The notes below the pieces were generated by a model. That model saw only the letters and a program-made list of their open reading frames with translations, ran no database searches and was not told the DNA's origin. Below are positions 34,292-42,369 of a stretch of 64,000 nucleotides of DNA, one piece after another. This DNA is from DATFWC01 sp963777755. GTDB lineage: Bacteria > Pseudomonadota > Alphaproteobacteria > Rhizobiales > Xanthobacteraceae. The stretch covers positions 558,001 through 622,000 of the forward strand of contig CAVZSC010000026.1 of assembly GCA_963777755.1 (NCBI GenBank). The letters are read 5' to 3'. The position numbers and the translations under genes were made by a program. Every line of letters starts with the position of its first letter. Position 1 is the stretch's first letter.

Positions 34292-35275
34292 TCACTCAAT
34301 GACCTCGTCGGCGCGGGCGAGCAGCGTGGGCGGCACCGTGATGCCGAGTGCCCTCGCCGTCTGTAGGTTGATGACCAGCTCAAACTTGGACGCCTGCACG
34401 ACCGGCAAGTCCGCAGGCTTCGCGCCCTTGAGGATGCGACCGACATAAACGCCGATTTGGCGACGCGCATCCAAAATGTCGGACCCGTAGCTCATCAGCC
34501 CACCGGCTTCGGCGATGGCACGTACACCAGATGCCATGGGAACCAAATGGCGCGCCGCCAGGATGGCAAGTTGAACCCGCCGGCTGGTGAAAAAGGGACC
34601 GATACCAACGAAGAGTGCGTCGGGCCGCTCGCGCAGAAAAGTTGCGAAAGCCACATTGATCTCGTGGCTGTTGCTGGCGTTGAAGACCTGGATTTGCAAC
34701 CCGATGGCGCGAGCAGCCGCTTCCGCATCTCTCAGCGTGGTCTCGGTAGTGGTAACGGCCGGGTCGAGGAGCACCGCAACGCGAGTTACTCCGGGTACCA
34801 ACTCGCGCAGGAGTCCGAGTCGCTTTGCCGCCAACTCATCATTGAATTGATTGATGCCTGTCAGGTTGCCGCCCGGCCGAGCAAGGTTGGCGACAAGACC
34901 AAGCTTGACCGGGTCTTCGCCGGCGATGAAGACGATGGGAATCGTCGTGGTTGCAGCCTTCGCCGCAAATGCGGCACCTGCGACCGCCACGATCACGGCG
35001 ACCTTGCGGCGCACCAACTCGTCGGCCAGCGCCGGCAGCCGATCAGGCTGGTTCTCGGCCCAGCGGTATTCAATCGCCACATTCTCGCCCTCGACATAGC
35101 CCGTGTCTTTGAGGCCCTGGCGAAATGCGCGCAGACGGTCCGCGAACGCTTCAGGCGATGTGGGTTCGAGGAGCCCGACCACCGGCATTTCCGCTTGCTG
35201 CGCGCGCGCCGCCAGCGGCCATGCCGCCGCGCCGCCAACCAGCCCGATGATCCCGCGCCGGTTCAGGTCGAGCAT
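34292..35275 (-). CDS. ABC_sub_bind family substrate-binding protein
   Basis: 327 residues. MLDLNRRGIIGLVGGAAAWP signal ending RAQQ, MPVVGLLEPTSPEAFADRLR, AFRQGLKDTGYVEGENVAIE, TIPIVFIAGEDPVKLGLVAN, LARPGGNLTG, and LLARADEVIE. It is the only family member on the minus strand here. The leader motif lies 84 bp upstream (35359-35390). Ligand unknown. Confidence 0.9.
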   Translation of the reverse strand: MLDLNRRGIIGLVGGAAAWPLAARAQQAEMPVVGLLEPTSPEAFADRLRAFRQGLKDTGYVEGENVAIEYRWAENQPDRLPALADELVRRKVAVIVAVAGAAFAAKAATTTIPIVFIAGEDPVKLGLVANLARPGGNLTGINQFNDELAAKRLGLLRELVPGVTRVAVLLDPAVTTTETTLRDAEAAARAIGLQIQVFNASNSHEINVAFATFLRERPDALFVGIGPFFTSRRVQLAILAARHLVPMASGVRAIAEAGGLMSYGSDILDARRQIGVYVGRILKGAKPADLPVVQASKFELVINLQTARALGITVPPTLLARADEVIE

Positions 35276-35358
35276 GCGCCCTCCTGCTTGTCGCCCAGGC
35301 CGCCGAGTGCGCCGGACAGTCTACCGCAGTTCGGAACCTCTCACAGGCGGGGCAACAA

Positions 35359-35390
35359 GTCCTTGAGGTGGACCTGAATTGTTCTGAATC
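35359..35390 (-). promoter_or_regulatory. Conserved leader motif upstream of a minus-strand ABC_sub_bind gene
   Basis: On the minus strand gattcagaacaattcaggtc then cacctcaaggac. This copy has moved with the gene to the other strand, which argues that the motif belongs to the gene's own control region. Confidence 0.55.
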
Positions 35391-35487
35391 GGACCTGAGG
35401 TCCGGATCGGGTCAAACTCGGTCATTCCGTGAGGGCGAGCCGCGTCTCGCGTCGCGGGCACCAAGCGTTAGATTTTGACCACTAGCC

Positions 35488-36456
35488 CTATTCCGTCCCC
35501 TGGATGCCGGCCTCGCGCACCGCTTTCTCCCAGACCGGCGCCTCTGCTTTCATGAAGGCGGCGAATTCGGCGGTGGTCATCCGCATGAGCTCGAGCTGGC
35601 TGCCGGCGATGCGCTTCCTGGAGCTCTCGTCGTCGAGCATCCCATGCACAAGGCTGTTGAGCTGCTCGACGATCGCCGCGGGCGTGCCCTTCGGCGCCAC
35701 CAGCGCGAACCAGGTCGACATGTGCAGACCGGGCAGGCCGACCTCGGCCGCGGACGGGATGTCGGGGAAATAGGACAGCCGCCTGGGCGTAAGCGCGAAC
35801 AGCGGGCGTGCGGTGCCGGCCTCCACCGCGGCGCGGATCGGGCCGATCGACACCGGGATCGCATCGACGTGGCCGGCGACCACATCGGTGATCGCCGGCG
35901 CCACGCCGCGATAGGGCACGTGGACGAGCTCGACGCCGATCCTGCGCGACAACTGGTCACCGGCGAGATGAGGTGGCGAGCCGATGCCGGGTGACCCGTA
36001 GGTCAGCTTGCGCGACTGTGCCTTGGCGAATGCGGTGAGCTCCGCCAGCGTCCTGGGCGGCAGCTTGCCGTGGATGAAGAAAAGCTGCGGCGCCTCGCCG
36101 ATCGGGGCGATCGGGACGAGATCGTCGAACACGTCGTAGCGCAGCGACTTGAACATGTACCGGTTGATGATGACGCCGGTGTTGACGAGGCCGATGGTGT
36201 AGCCGTCCGGGGCGGCCCTGGCGGTCGTCTCCCAGGCGACATTGCCGCTGGCGCCGGCGCGGTTCTCGATCACCGCCGGCTGGCCGGCCTTGGCCGTTAC
36301 ATAGTCGCCGAAGGTCCGCAGCAGCAGGTCGCCGAGCCCGCCCGCCGGGTTCGGCGCGATGAGCTTGATCGCGCGATCCGGATAGGTCTGGGCAACCGCA
36401 GGAGCGCCCGAGAGCGCGAGCGCAAGGCTGATGAAGAGGGGACGCGGCAGCTTCAC
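35488..36456 (-). CDS. TctC/Bug family tripartite tricarboxylate transporter binding protein
   Basis: 322 residues from GTG 36456 (MKLPRPLFISLALALSGAPA signal, cut near AVAQ); the longer open frame to 36606 lacks a better start. Mature part: YPDRAIKLIAPNPAGGLGDL, QPAVIENRAGASGNVAWETT, LVHVPYRGVAPAITDVVAGH. Family as at 30833. No TctA/TctB nearby. Confidence 0.9.
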   Translation of the reverse strand: MKLPRPLFISLALALSGAPAVAQTYPDRAIKLIAPNPAGGLGDLLLRTFGDYVTAKAGQPAVIENRAGASGNVAWETTARAAPDGYTIGLVNTGVIINRYMFKSLRYDVFDDLVPIAPIGEAPQLFFIHGKLPPRTLAELTAFAKAQSRKLTYGSPGIGSPPHLAGDQLSRRIGVELVHVPYRGVAPAITDVVAGHVDAIPVSIGPIRAAVEAGTARPLFALTPRRLSYFPDIPSAAEVGLPGLHMSTWFALVAPKGTPAAIVEQLNSLVHGMLDDESSRKRIAGSQLELMRMTTAEFAAFMKAEAPVWEKAVREAGIQGTE

Positions 36457-36620
36457 GGCATGGCTCCGATGCGCGAGACTGAAGGAACCTAGAACATGGC
36501 CTTGCAAAAGTGAAACTCGGGTCGAGGATGATCGCGTGAATCGGCTTGGGCTTGCCGTAGGCGCCGGCATGCTGGCATTCATGTGCCGGGTCACATCGTA
36601 TGTCATTCGGAGAGCAACTC

Positions 36621-36941
36621 ATGACCGCATCGAAGCATAGTCTCGCCGGACTGGTTCTCGCCGGACCGGTTTTCGCCGCCTTGGGCAGCGCTCCGGCGCC
36701 GGCACAGACATCGATCGACATTGCGAAAATCACGTGCGAGCAGTTCATCCTTCAACAGGTCACCAATCCCCGCAACGTCATCACCTGGCTCAGTGGCTAC
36801 TACGCCAAGCGCGGCGACACCGTCGTCCAGGTTCAGCAGTTCGAAGAGAATGCCAATAAGGTGACGGAGGCCTGCCGGGCCAATCTCAAGGGCACGGTGA
36901 TGGAGGCGTTCGAGAAGGTGGTGCAACCGGCCCGACAGTGA
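36621..36941 (+). CDS. HdeA/HdeB family periplasmic protein
   Basis: 106 residues from ATG 36621 behind ggagag. Signal peptide to about residue 29 (LAGPVFAALGSAPAPAQ). Then IDIAKITCEQFILQQVTNPR, VITWLSGYYAKRGDTVVQ and VTEACRANLKGTVMEAF, with the two conserved cysteines expected to form a disulfide. HdeA/HdeB are acid-activated chaperones in enterics; in rhizobia the family is common and its role less clear. Confidence 0.85.
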   Translation: MTASKHSLAGLVLAGPVFAALGSAPAPAQTSIDIAKITCEQFILQQVTNPRNVITWLSGYYAKRGDTVVQVQQFEENANKVTEACRANLKGTVMEAFEKVVQPARQ

Positions 36942-37071
36942 AGGCGGAAGGCTCATCCGGGCTCATAGCCGAACTGCGCGAGCTTTGTTCCGGCTGCGGG
37001 TTGCGCAAATCAGCGGGGCGAAAGCGTCCCGGCTTCGTCCGGCTACAGCGTCTCCTGCTCGTTCTGGGTCG

Positions 37072-37503
37072 TCATGCGCGGGCTTGGGCGCGGCGGCCAT
37101 GGAGCAGCGCGAGCGCGCCGGCCAGGAGGATGACGTGAGCCACCGCCCCGACGAGGTTGAGCTCGAGACCGGCGATCTGCCAGAGCTGCTTGCCGGGATC
37201 GGCCAGGGCCGTGTCGGGGACCAGCATGGCGGGCAGGAACGCGACCCAGATGCAGCCCTGGATGAGCGCCGCAAATCTGCTGCGATCCAGTTGTCCGGCC
37301 GGCGACCAGACGAGCCAAAGACACAGGAGCGAGAGCAGGCTGATCGCGATGACGAACCAGGCGCCGTGCAAGTGGGCGTGTGGCGACCACATCTCGCTGA
37401 AGATGTGGGTGTCGTTCCAATCGGCGATGTTCGAACCGATCAGCGTAACCAGGGCCACGAAGGTGATGAGAATACGGGCGAGCGTGACCGTGTGAGCCTC
37501 CAT
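37072..37503 (-). CDS. Small membrane protein with ADWNDTHIF motif
   Basis: 143 residues from ATG 37503. Four hydrophobic segments: ARILITFVALVTLIGSNIAD, AWFVIAISLLSLLCLWLVW, ALIQGCIWVAFLPAMLVP and VGAVAHVILLAGALALLHG. The loop ADWNDTHIFSEMWSPHAHLH with several His and Asp residues after helix 1 is the notable mark; from memory it resembles a family of unknown function (DUF6640-like), not checked. Last of a possible minus-strand operon with the methyltransferase. Confidence 0.7.
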   Translation of the reverse strand: MEAHTVTLARILITFVALVTLIGSNIADWNDTHIFSEMWSPHAHLHGAWFVIAISLLSLLCLWLVWSPAGQLDRSRFAALIQGCIWVAFLPAMLVPDTALADPGKQLWQIAGLELNLVGAVAHVILLAGALALLHGRRAQARA

Positions 37504-37568
37504 GCGATGTGCCCCATGCGAAGTGGGTCTCGCGTGTCGCGGCAAAAAAGCTCATGGCGCTGCGCTTG

Positions 37569-38639
37569 CTACGTCCGCATGGGCTTGTCGAACACCATGA
37601 CCTTCGACACGAACGCATTGATGTCGCGGACATGCGCGAGCCCGCAATCCGCCGCCATCCGGCCGAAGTCCTCCCGGAGATAGCCGGCGTAATAGGGCTC
37701 GTGATAGTTCTGCGGGAACAATTCGAGCATGCCGTCATAATCCGGCTCGTCGCCGAGCTGGAGGGAGTCCACGATCACCAGGCGGCCGCCCGGCTTGAGC
37801 GCGCGAGCGCACTCGCGAAACACCGCGCGGCGTATCTTCGGCGGCAGCTCGTGAAACAGGAAGATGCTCGTCACCGCATCGCAGCTTTCATCCGGGACGG
37901 GAAGCGCTTCCGCCGCGGCGACGAGGAGGCTCATCCGGCGCCAGCGCCCGAGATGTCGCTTCGCCTCGCCCAGGTAGGCCTCCGACAGATCGATGCCGAG
38001 ACAAGGAAGCCGCGGCCACGACTGTTTGACGAAATCGAGAAAACGTCCGGTGCCGCATCCGATGTCGATGAGCCTGAGCCGGCGCTGATCGCGCCCGGCG
38101 ATGACCTCGTGCAGCGGCGGCAGCGCCTGCCGCCGGATGACATTCGCCGTGCCCTTGAACAGGACCTCGACCTGCGTGTCGTAGCGCTGCGCCAACTCCT
38201 CGGTCATCCAGCCGCCGGACTGGAAGTGGAAATTCTGCAGATAGTAGCGCGGCCGCCGGTTGCGCGTCTCCGCGGTCAGGACTTCCTGATGCCGGCCGCT
38301 CCGGCGGCGCTCATGGACCGCCGGCAGGTCGGCGAAGAACAGGCGCGATCGGTTGAGCAGGAGCGGCAGGGCCCCGTCATGATCCGCGGGCAGCGGATAG
38401 GTGCCGGCCTCGACGTTGGCGAGATCCCGGGCGAGCAGGCCGGCCATGTCGGCATAGAGGCGCCGGCTGTCCGGCCCCCGCGCGCCGCCGGCCGGACGCG
38501 CCGCCGTGCCCTCCCGGCGACGCGCTTCCTCGGCGAGCCGCCGCAGGACGATGCCGTGGCCGACATACCAGGCCATCCGCGGCAACTGCGTTGCCGCATA
38601 GGCGAGCCGCGTCGCCAGGCGGGACATCGGATCGGCCAT
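37569..38639 (-). CDS. Class I SAM-dependent methyltransferase
   Basis: 356 residues. SAM motif I in LRLIDIGCGTGRFLDFV at about residue 190, motif II LGIDLSEAYLGEAKRH, motif post-I ALPVPDESCDAVTSIFLFHE and LKPGGRLVIVDSLQLGDEPD. About 170 residues of helical sequence precede the catalytic domain (GHGIVLRRLAEEARRREG, YYLQNFHFQSGGWMTEE). The substrate is unknown. Likely operon with 38664 (24 bp upstream) and the membrane protein at 37072. Confidence 0.88.
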   Translation of the reverse strand: MADPMSRLATRLAYAATQLPRMAWYVGHGIVLRRLAEEARRREGTAARPAGGARGPDSRRLYADMAGLLARDLANVEAGTYPLPADHDGALPLLLNRSRLFFADLPAVHERRRSGRHQEVLTAETRNRRPRYYLQNFHFQSGGWMTEELAQRYDTQVEVLFKGTANVIRRQALPPLHEVIAGRDQRRLRLIDIGCGTGRFLDFVKQSWPRLPCLGIDLSEAYLGEAKRHLGRWRRMSLLVAAAEALPVPDESCDAVTSIFLFHELPPKIRRAVFRECARALKPGGRLVIVDSLQLGDEPDYDGMLELFPQNYHEPYYAGYLREDFGRMAADCGLAHVRDINAFVSKVMVFDKPMRT

Positions 38640-38663
38640 CGTGCAGTCCTCCCGGTTTCCCGG

Positions 38664-38876
38664 TCACTCAACTCGTAGCGACAGCGAACGTTTCGCCTCG
38701 AGTACGGCATCGCGAATGCAGTCTTGCCACGATCGATCGAAGTAGCTCCGATCCAGGAGTTGGGCACTGTTTGGAAACAAATGCTTCGGTTGGCCTTCGC
38801 GGATGATCGCCATGGCGACGCCGGGAACTTCGCCCGACGCCATGAGGCGCAGAAGAGCGGTTTCATCGCTGCTCAT
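38664..38876 (-). CDS. Small hypothetical protein
   Basis: 70 residues from ATG 38876 (MSSDETALLRLMASGEVPGV, then AMAIIREGQPKHLFPNSAQL). Not recognised; a longer in-frame version starts near 39011. It ends 24 bp before the methyltransferase start and could be translated with it. The reading frame is credible in composition but short. Confidence 0.45.
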   Translation of the reverse strand: MSSDETALLRLMASGEVPGVAMAIIREGQPKHLFPNSAQLLDRSYFDRSWQDCIRDAVLEAKRSLSLRVE

Positions 38877-39046
38877 GCCCGCCAGTGTGCCCGGCCGGGT
38901 CTTCCGGTTCCAGCCGCCACGTCGGCGATCGCCAGATGCGTTTGATCGGCTCGGCGCGCCGCGTCCGACGAGGCGTCCGCTCATGCGCCCGCCCGTCCCC
39001 TGTAGCGCCACGACGCCGAGCCTGCGGCAGTCGGTATACCCTTCGC

Positions 39047-40219
39047 CTACACGATAAATCCCGGCGAGAAGCTTCCCGGCGCGATACCGTTGAGCTCGAT
39101 CGTGCCGCCGCCGGAGAGCGTGATCAGCACGTCGCCGTCGCCCGATGCGCCGGTGGTGAAGGTCTGCCCCTGCACGGCGAGGCGGTCGCCTTCGGCGAAG
39201 TTGAACCCGTTGACCTGGTCGCTGCCGGAGCCGGTGGCGAACGAATAGCGGTCGGCGCCCGCGCCGCCGGCCATCGTGTCGTTCCCCTCATTGCCCCAGA
39301 TCGTATCGTTGCCGGCGCCCGAGAAGATCGTATCGTTGCCGAACCCGGCGAAGATCAGGTTCGCGCCGTCGCCCGCGACGATCGTATCGGCGCCGCCGTT
39401 GCCGAACACCTGGTCCGCCCCGCTGCCGGCGACGATCGAGTCGGCCGCGTCGGCGGAATCCTGGCCGCCGGAGATGCTGTTGTTGCCCTCGGCGCCGGCG
39501 ATCGTGTCGGCGCCCTCGTTGCCGAACAGAAGGTCGCTCTCCTCATCGCCGCTGACGATGTCGTCGCCGAGGCCGCCGTGAACCGTGTCGGTCCCCGTTC
39601 CGCCGAGGAGGGTGTCGTTGCCCAGGTTGCCCATGAGGACGTCGTTGCCGGCAAGGCCCTGGATGCTGTCGTCGCCGGCGAGCCCGGGAAGCACATCGTT
39701 TCCTCCCGTGCCTGGCACGACATTGGCGTTGTCGTCCGCGATGGCGACCAGCTGCCCCCGGATCGCACCCGCGGTAAACTGGGTGGTATGGACATTGAAA
39801 TAGAGCGCAGCGTCCGCTCCGATCGCGGTCGAGTTCAGCGCGGCAGCGAAGTTGGAGATCGACTGGGCGGCCGGGTCCGTGGTTTCCCAGCGACCGCTTA
39901 TCGTCCAGGAGCCGTCCGCATTCAGCAGGATCGCGAGATCGTCGTTGTCATGCGCCGGGTTGATCTGCCCGAAGACGACGGAGCCGTTCGTGCCGCGCAC
40001 CTGATTGTGATAGTGCGTGCTGACGACATCGTCGGCGGTCCCCGGCGTCTGGGGCGGGCGACCCGTGATCGGGCCGTAGTCGACGCCCGTGACCAGAAAC
40101 ACATAGTTCGCGGCGACGGCCGCGCTGTCGAAGACGAAGGTCCCGAGACCGCTTCCGGTCGACGTGGTCGGGGGTACTTCCTGGCTGGCTTCAAGGATCG
40201 CTCGATACGCGACGGACAT
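39047..40219 (-). CDS. CHRD domain plus RTX calcium-binding repeat protein
   Basis: 390 residues. N-terminal CHRD domain at about 5-157 (YRAILEASQEVPPTTSTGSG, STHYHNQVRGTNGSVVFGQI, LYFNVHTTQFTAGAIRGQLV). Then RTX repeats of the GGxGxDx type at about 168-335 (GTGGNDVLPGLAGDDSIQGL, GNDTIFSGAGNDTIWGNEGN), which bind calcium and fold outside the cell. The C-terminus GGTIELNGIAPGSFSPGFIV fits the uncleaved type I secretion signal. No signal peptide and no type I transporter nearby. Probably a secreted surface or matrix protein. Confidence 0.88.
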   Translation of the reverse strand: MSVAYRAILEASQEVPPTTSTGSGLGTFVFDSAAVAANYVFLVTGVDYGPITGRPPQTPGTADDVVSTHYHNQVRGTNGSVVFGQINPAHDNDDLAILLNADGSWTISGRWETTDPAAQSISNFAAALNSTAIGADAALYFNVHTTQFTAGAIRGQLVAIADDNANVVPGTGGNDVLPGLAGDDSIQGLAGNDVLMGNLGNDTLLGGTGTDTVHGGLGDDIVSGDEESDLLFGNEGADTIAGAEGNNSISGGQDSADAADSIVAGSGADQVFGNGGADTIVAGDGANLIFAGFGNDTIFSGAGNDTIWGNEGNDTMAGGAGADRYSFATGSGSDQVNGFNFAEGDRLAVQGQTFTTGASGDGDVLITLSGGGTIELNGIAPGSFSPGFIV

Positions 40220-40678
40220 GAGTGTCTCCTCCCTGAGATTTCAGCAGCTGTTTTGACGTTGATGATCTTGATCGCTGGGAAGTGGGTGGCGGTCGCAGAA
40301 TGCGCGGAAAGGCGAAAAGAGCCGGCCCGATCGCATTCGGCGCGCCAACCACTTCGTCCAAGCCTATTCCCGGTTGTGGTCTTCCGCAAGTTCCTCGATC
40401 ACCGGTGGCACCGGCTGGGCGTTCCCATTGAAATCGGGATCACCGGGACGAGCCCGGTGATGGCGACTGCGCGCGAGCGGAGAGCGGTCTACGGCCCGCT
40501 TGCAACACCGCTGTGACATCGAAGTACTCCTCATCCAGCCTTTCTTCCCGCTCGCGCCAGGGCCGACAGTCGTGTACAACCCAACTGTGGCGTGCTATAT
40601 CCAAGGGCTCTATCAGTAGGGGATGGCCGAATGCCACGCGGCGAGGCCGAAGAAATCCGAAGCAGCGGGAGGCTAGAC
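40220..40678. other. Gene-free region containing a duplicated block
   Basis: 459 bp between the divergent RTX and membrane protein genes. It holds the repeat at 40421-40559; the rest shows nothing I can name, apart from promoters that must lie near each end. Confidence 0.6.
40421..40559. repeat. About 139-bp direct repeat, first copy
   Basis: Runs from gttcccattgaaatcgggat to ttcttcccgctcgcgcca and recurs at 41308-41445 with some 12 changes. Contains the hairpin caccggg-acgag-cccggtg. The minus strand of its right part codes REREERLDEEYFDV, similar to the tail of Mrr-type nucleases. Confidence 0.8.
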
Positions 40679-41110
40679 ATGAATCCCTGGACCTGTGCGT
40701 TGTTGATCACGGCTGCGGGTGCGGTTGGCGGGGTCGCCAATGCTCTTTTAAGCGACAACGGCTTTTTGCTTCCGCGTAGAATGGATGGCGCCTGGTGTCC
40801 CGGATTTCTTGCTAATGTTTTTGTGGGCGGGTTTGCTGCCTTTGCCTCATGGGCCTTTTATGGTTCTGGTGCAGCCATCGACCTAGCTGAGTTAAGCGAG
40901 ACGTCACGTGTCAGCCTCCGGTTCTCCGCTATAGCGGGCGCATTTCTTGTTGGCGTCGTCGGGGCAAAGTGGATAACGAATGAAGCCGATAAGGTCCTCC
41001 TGAAAGAGAGTGTCAAGACCGCAAGCCAATCGAAGCTGCCGCCGGACGAATGCGAACGCCTTGTTCAAGGATCAGCGCGACAAGTGCTTGCAAGAGTGAA
41101 GCGAGCCTGA
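40679..41110 (+). CDS. Small membrane protein of unknown function
   Basis: 143 residues from ATG 40679 behind gggaggc. Hydrophobic segments TCALLITAAGAVGGVANALL, PGFLANVFVGGFAAFASWAF and FSAIAGAFLVGVVGAKWIT, then a soluble tail with DEADKVLLKES-like charge. Lies between the two copies of the direct repeat, so it may be part of a small inserted unit; its codon use is also less GC-biased than its neighbours. Function not recognised. Confidence 0.65.
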   Translation: MNPWTCALLITAAGAVGGVANALLSDNGFLLPRRMDGAWCPGFLANVFVGGFAAFASWAFYGSGAAIDLAELSETSRVSLRFSAIAGAFLVGVVGAKWITNEADKVLLKESVKTASQSKLPPDECERLVQGSARQVLARVKRA

Positions 41111-41307
41111 TCAGCTCCGGATTACCTACGGCCAGGAATCAACAGCGAGCCGACGCGCAGCGCAAAGGCGAGGTGGAACCCCTCTGCGACCAGTTCGCGC
41201 GGGCCCTCAGCCTATGTCGAACTCCAAGCCGGGGGAACCGTGGGTGTGGCCCGGCATGTTCGCCGCGGGACCGGCCGCGAAGGGATTCACCGGTGGCATC
41301 GGCGGGT

Positions 41308-41445
41308 GTTCCCATTGAAATCGGGATCTCCGGGACGAGCCCGGTGATGGTGACTACGCGCACGCGGACGCGGTCTACGGCCCGCTTGCAACACCGCTGT
41401 GACATCGAAGTACTCCTCCTCCAGCCTTTCTTCCCGCTCGCGCCA
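41308..41445. repeat. About 138-bp direct repeat, second copy
   Basis: Second copy of the block at 40421. Here the Mrr-like tail (REREERLEEEYFDV on the minus strand) is directly continuous with the Mrr fossil at 41440, which suggests that this is the original copy. Confidence 0.8.
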
Positions 41446-41790
41446 CCCTTCGCACGCCGACCCCGTGCTCGATCATCAGCCGGGCCAGCCGCGGTCCGTC
41501 GACCAGCGCGATCGGCTTGCGGATGCCGCGCACGTACTCCTCGGCTCCCCTGGTGAAGCGCGAGGGGTCATCAGGACGCCGCGCGCGCTCTTCTTGTCGT
41601 CGAGGCTGCCGGAGAAGTCGCGCACCAGGCCGACGTCGATCGCATTGTCCGGCCGGTAGCACTTGGCCTGGGCGTAGAGGAGGTCGAGGCCGAGCGGATC
41701 GAGCGCGATCACTACGTCGACACCGCGGTCACGCCCGCCGGTGCTTGGCAACCGTCGAGCAGACGACGCCTGTGGCATCTTCTTCACCAG
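41440..41790 (-). pseudogene. mrr: Mrr-like restriction endonuclease fragment, frameshifted
   Basis: Minus strand. One frame codes GVDVVIALDPLGLDLLYAQA with the catalytic D...QAK pattern, then LVRDFSGSLDDKKSARGVLM. After a one-base loss near 41570 the next frame reads SRFTRGAEEYVRGIRKPIAL and LARLMIEHGVGV. These are the C-terminal nuclease-domain blocks of Mrr-type enzymes. The N-terminal winged-helix part is missing, so no active enzyme is made. Confidence 0.7.
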
Positions 41791-41799
41791 CAAGGGGGC

Positions 41800-42369
41800 G
41801 AGCTTCTCGCGCGGTGTCGCCGAAGCGAGCTGGACCGCACCGCGCTTCAACAGGCGAACCCGTCAGCTGAGGCGGCCGGCGGGATGGAGACGAAAATTGG
41901 CACCTCGGCGCGCTCCCGCGGCCAACTGATGCCGGGCGTGCCGCTCGTGCCTGGCAACGTCCGCTCCCGAGAAAGCGGTCATCCAGAGGACTTTCACGGC
42001 AGGTCGTCAAATGGTCAGAGCCGGCTGGCGCGGCGTCTTTGCGCAACGTCCACTCTTCTCCACACTGCGGGCATGACCGGCGTGACGGTCAAGGTCTCTC
42101 CAGCGCCAAAAACGACATTCGGCTGACGGTTGAGCGCAGAAGCGAAGCAGATTGCGCGGCGATAAATCGATTTACTTCGCACGGCGCGGCCCAGACATGC
42201 TATTGTTGCAGCATCAAGACAGGGCCTAAGCCCGGGAGTGGGCACGAGGGAGGGATGTGATTACATTCTACGGTTGTAGTCGGGCTGTCAGCCGGGCGCC
42301 GCGTGCGGGGCCGTGTCGGCGGGCTCGTTTTTTTGCCCCCGGTCCCTTTCGACCGCGGCTCGCTGCCTG
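41800..42369. other. Gene-free region before the giant kinase
   Basis: About 570 bp. No credible gene, RNA or repeat. It should contain the promoter of the kinase operon, but I see no convincing box. Confidence 0.5.

Noticed and set aside
38664..38876. The small frame as a beta-lactamase-type hydrolase fragment, from GEVPGVAMAIIREG
   Set aside because: The likeness is limited to one short stretch, with no S-x-x-K motif following.
39200..39700. Regularly spaced short repeats that could suggest a CRISPR array
   Set aside because: They are the degenerate codons of RTX calcium-binding repeats within a clear reading frame; units are 27 bases, unequal and without unique spacers.
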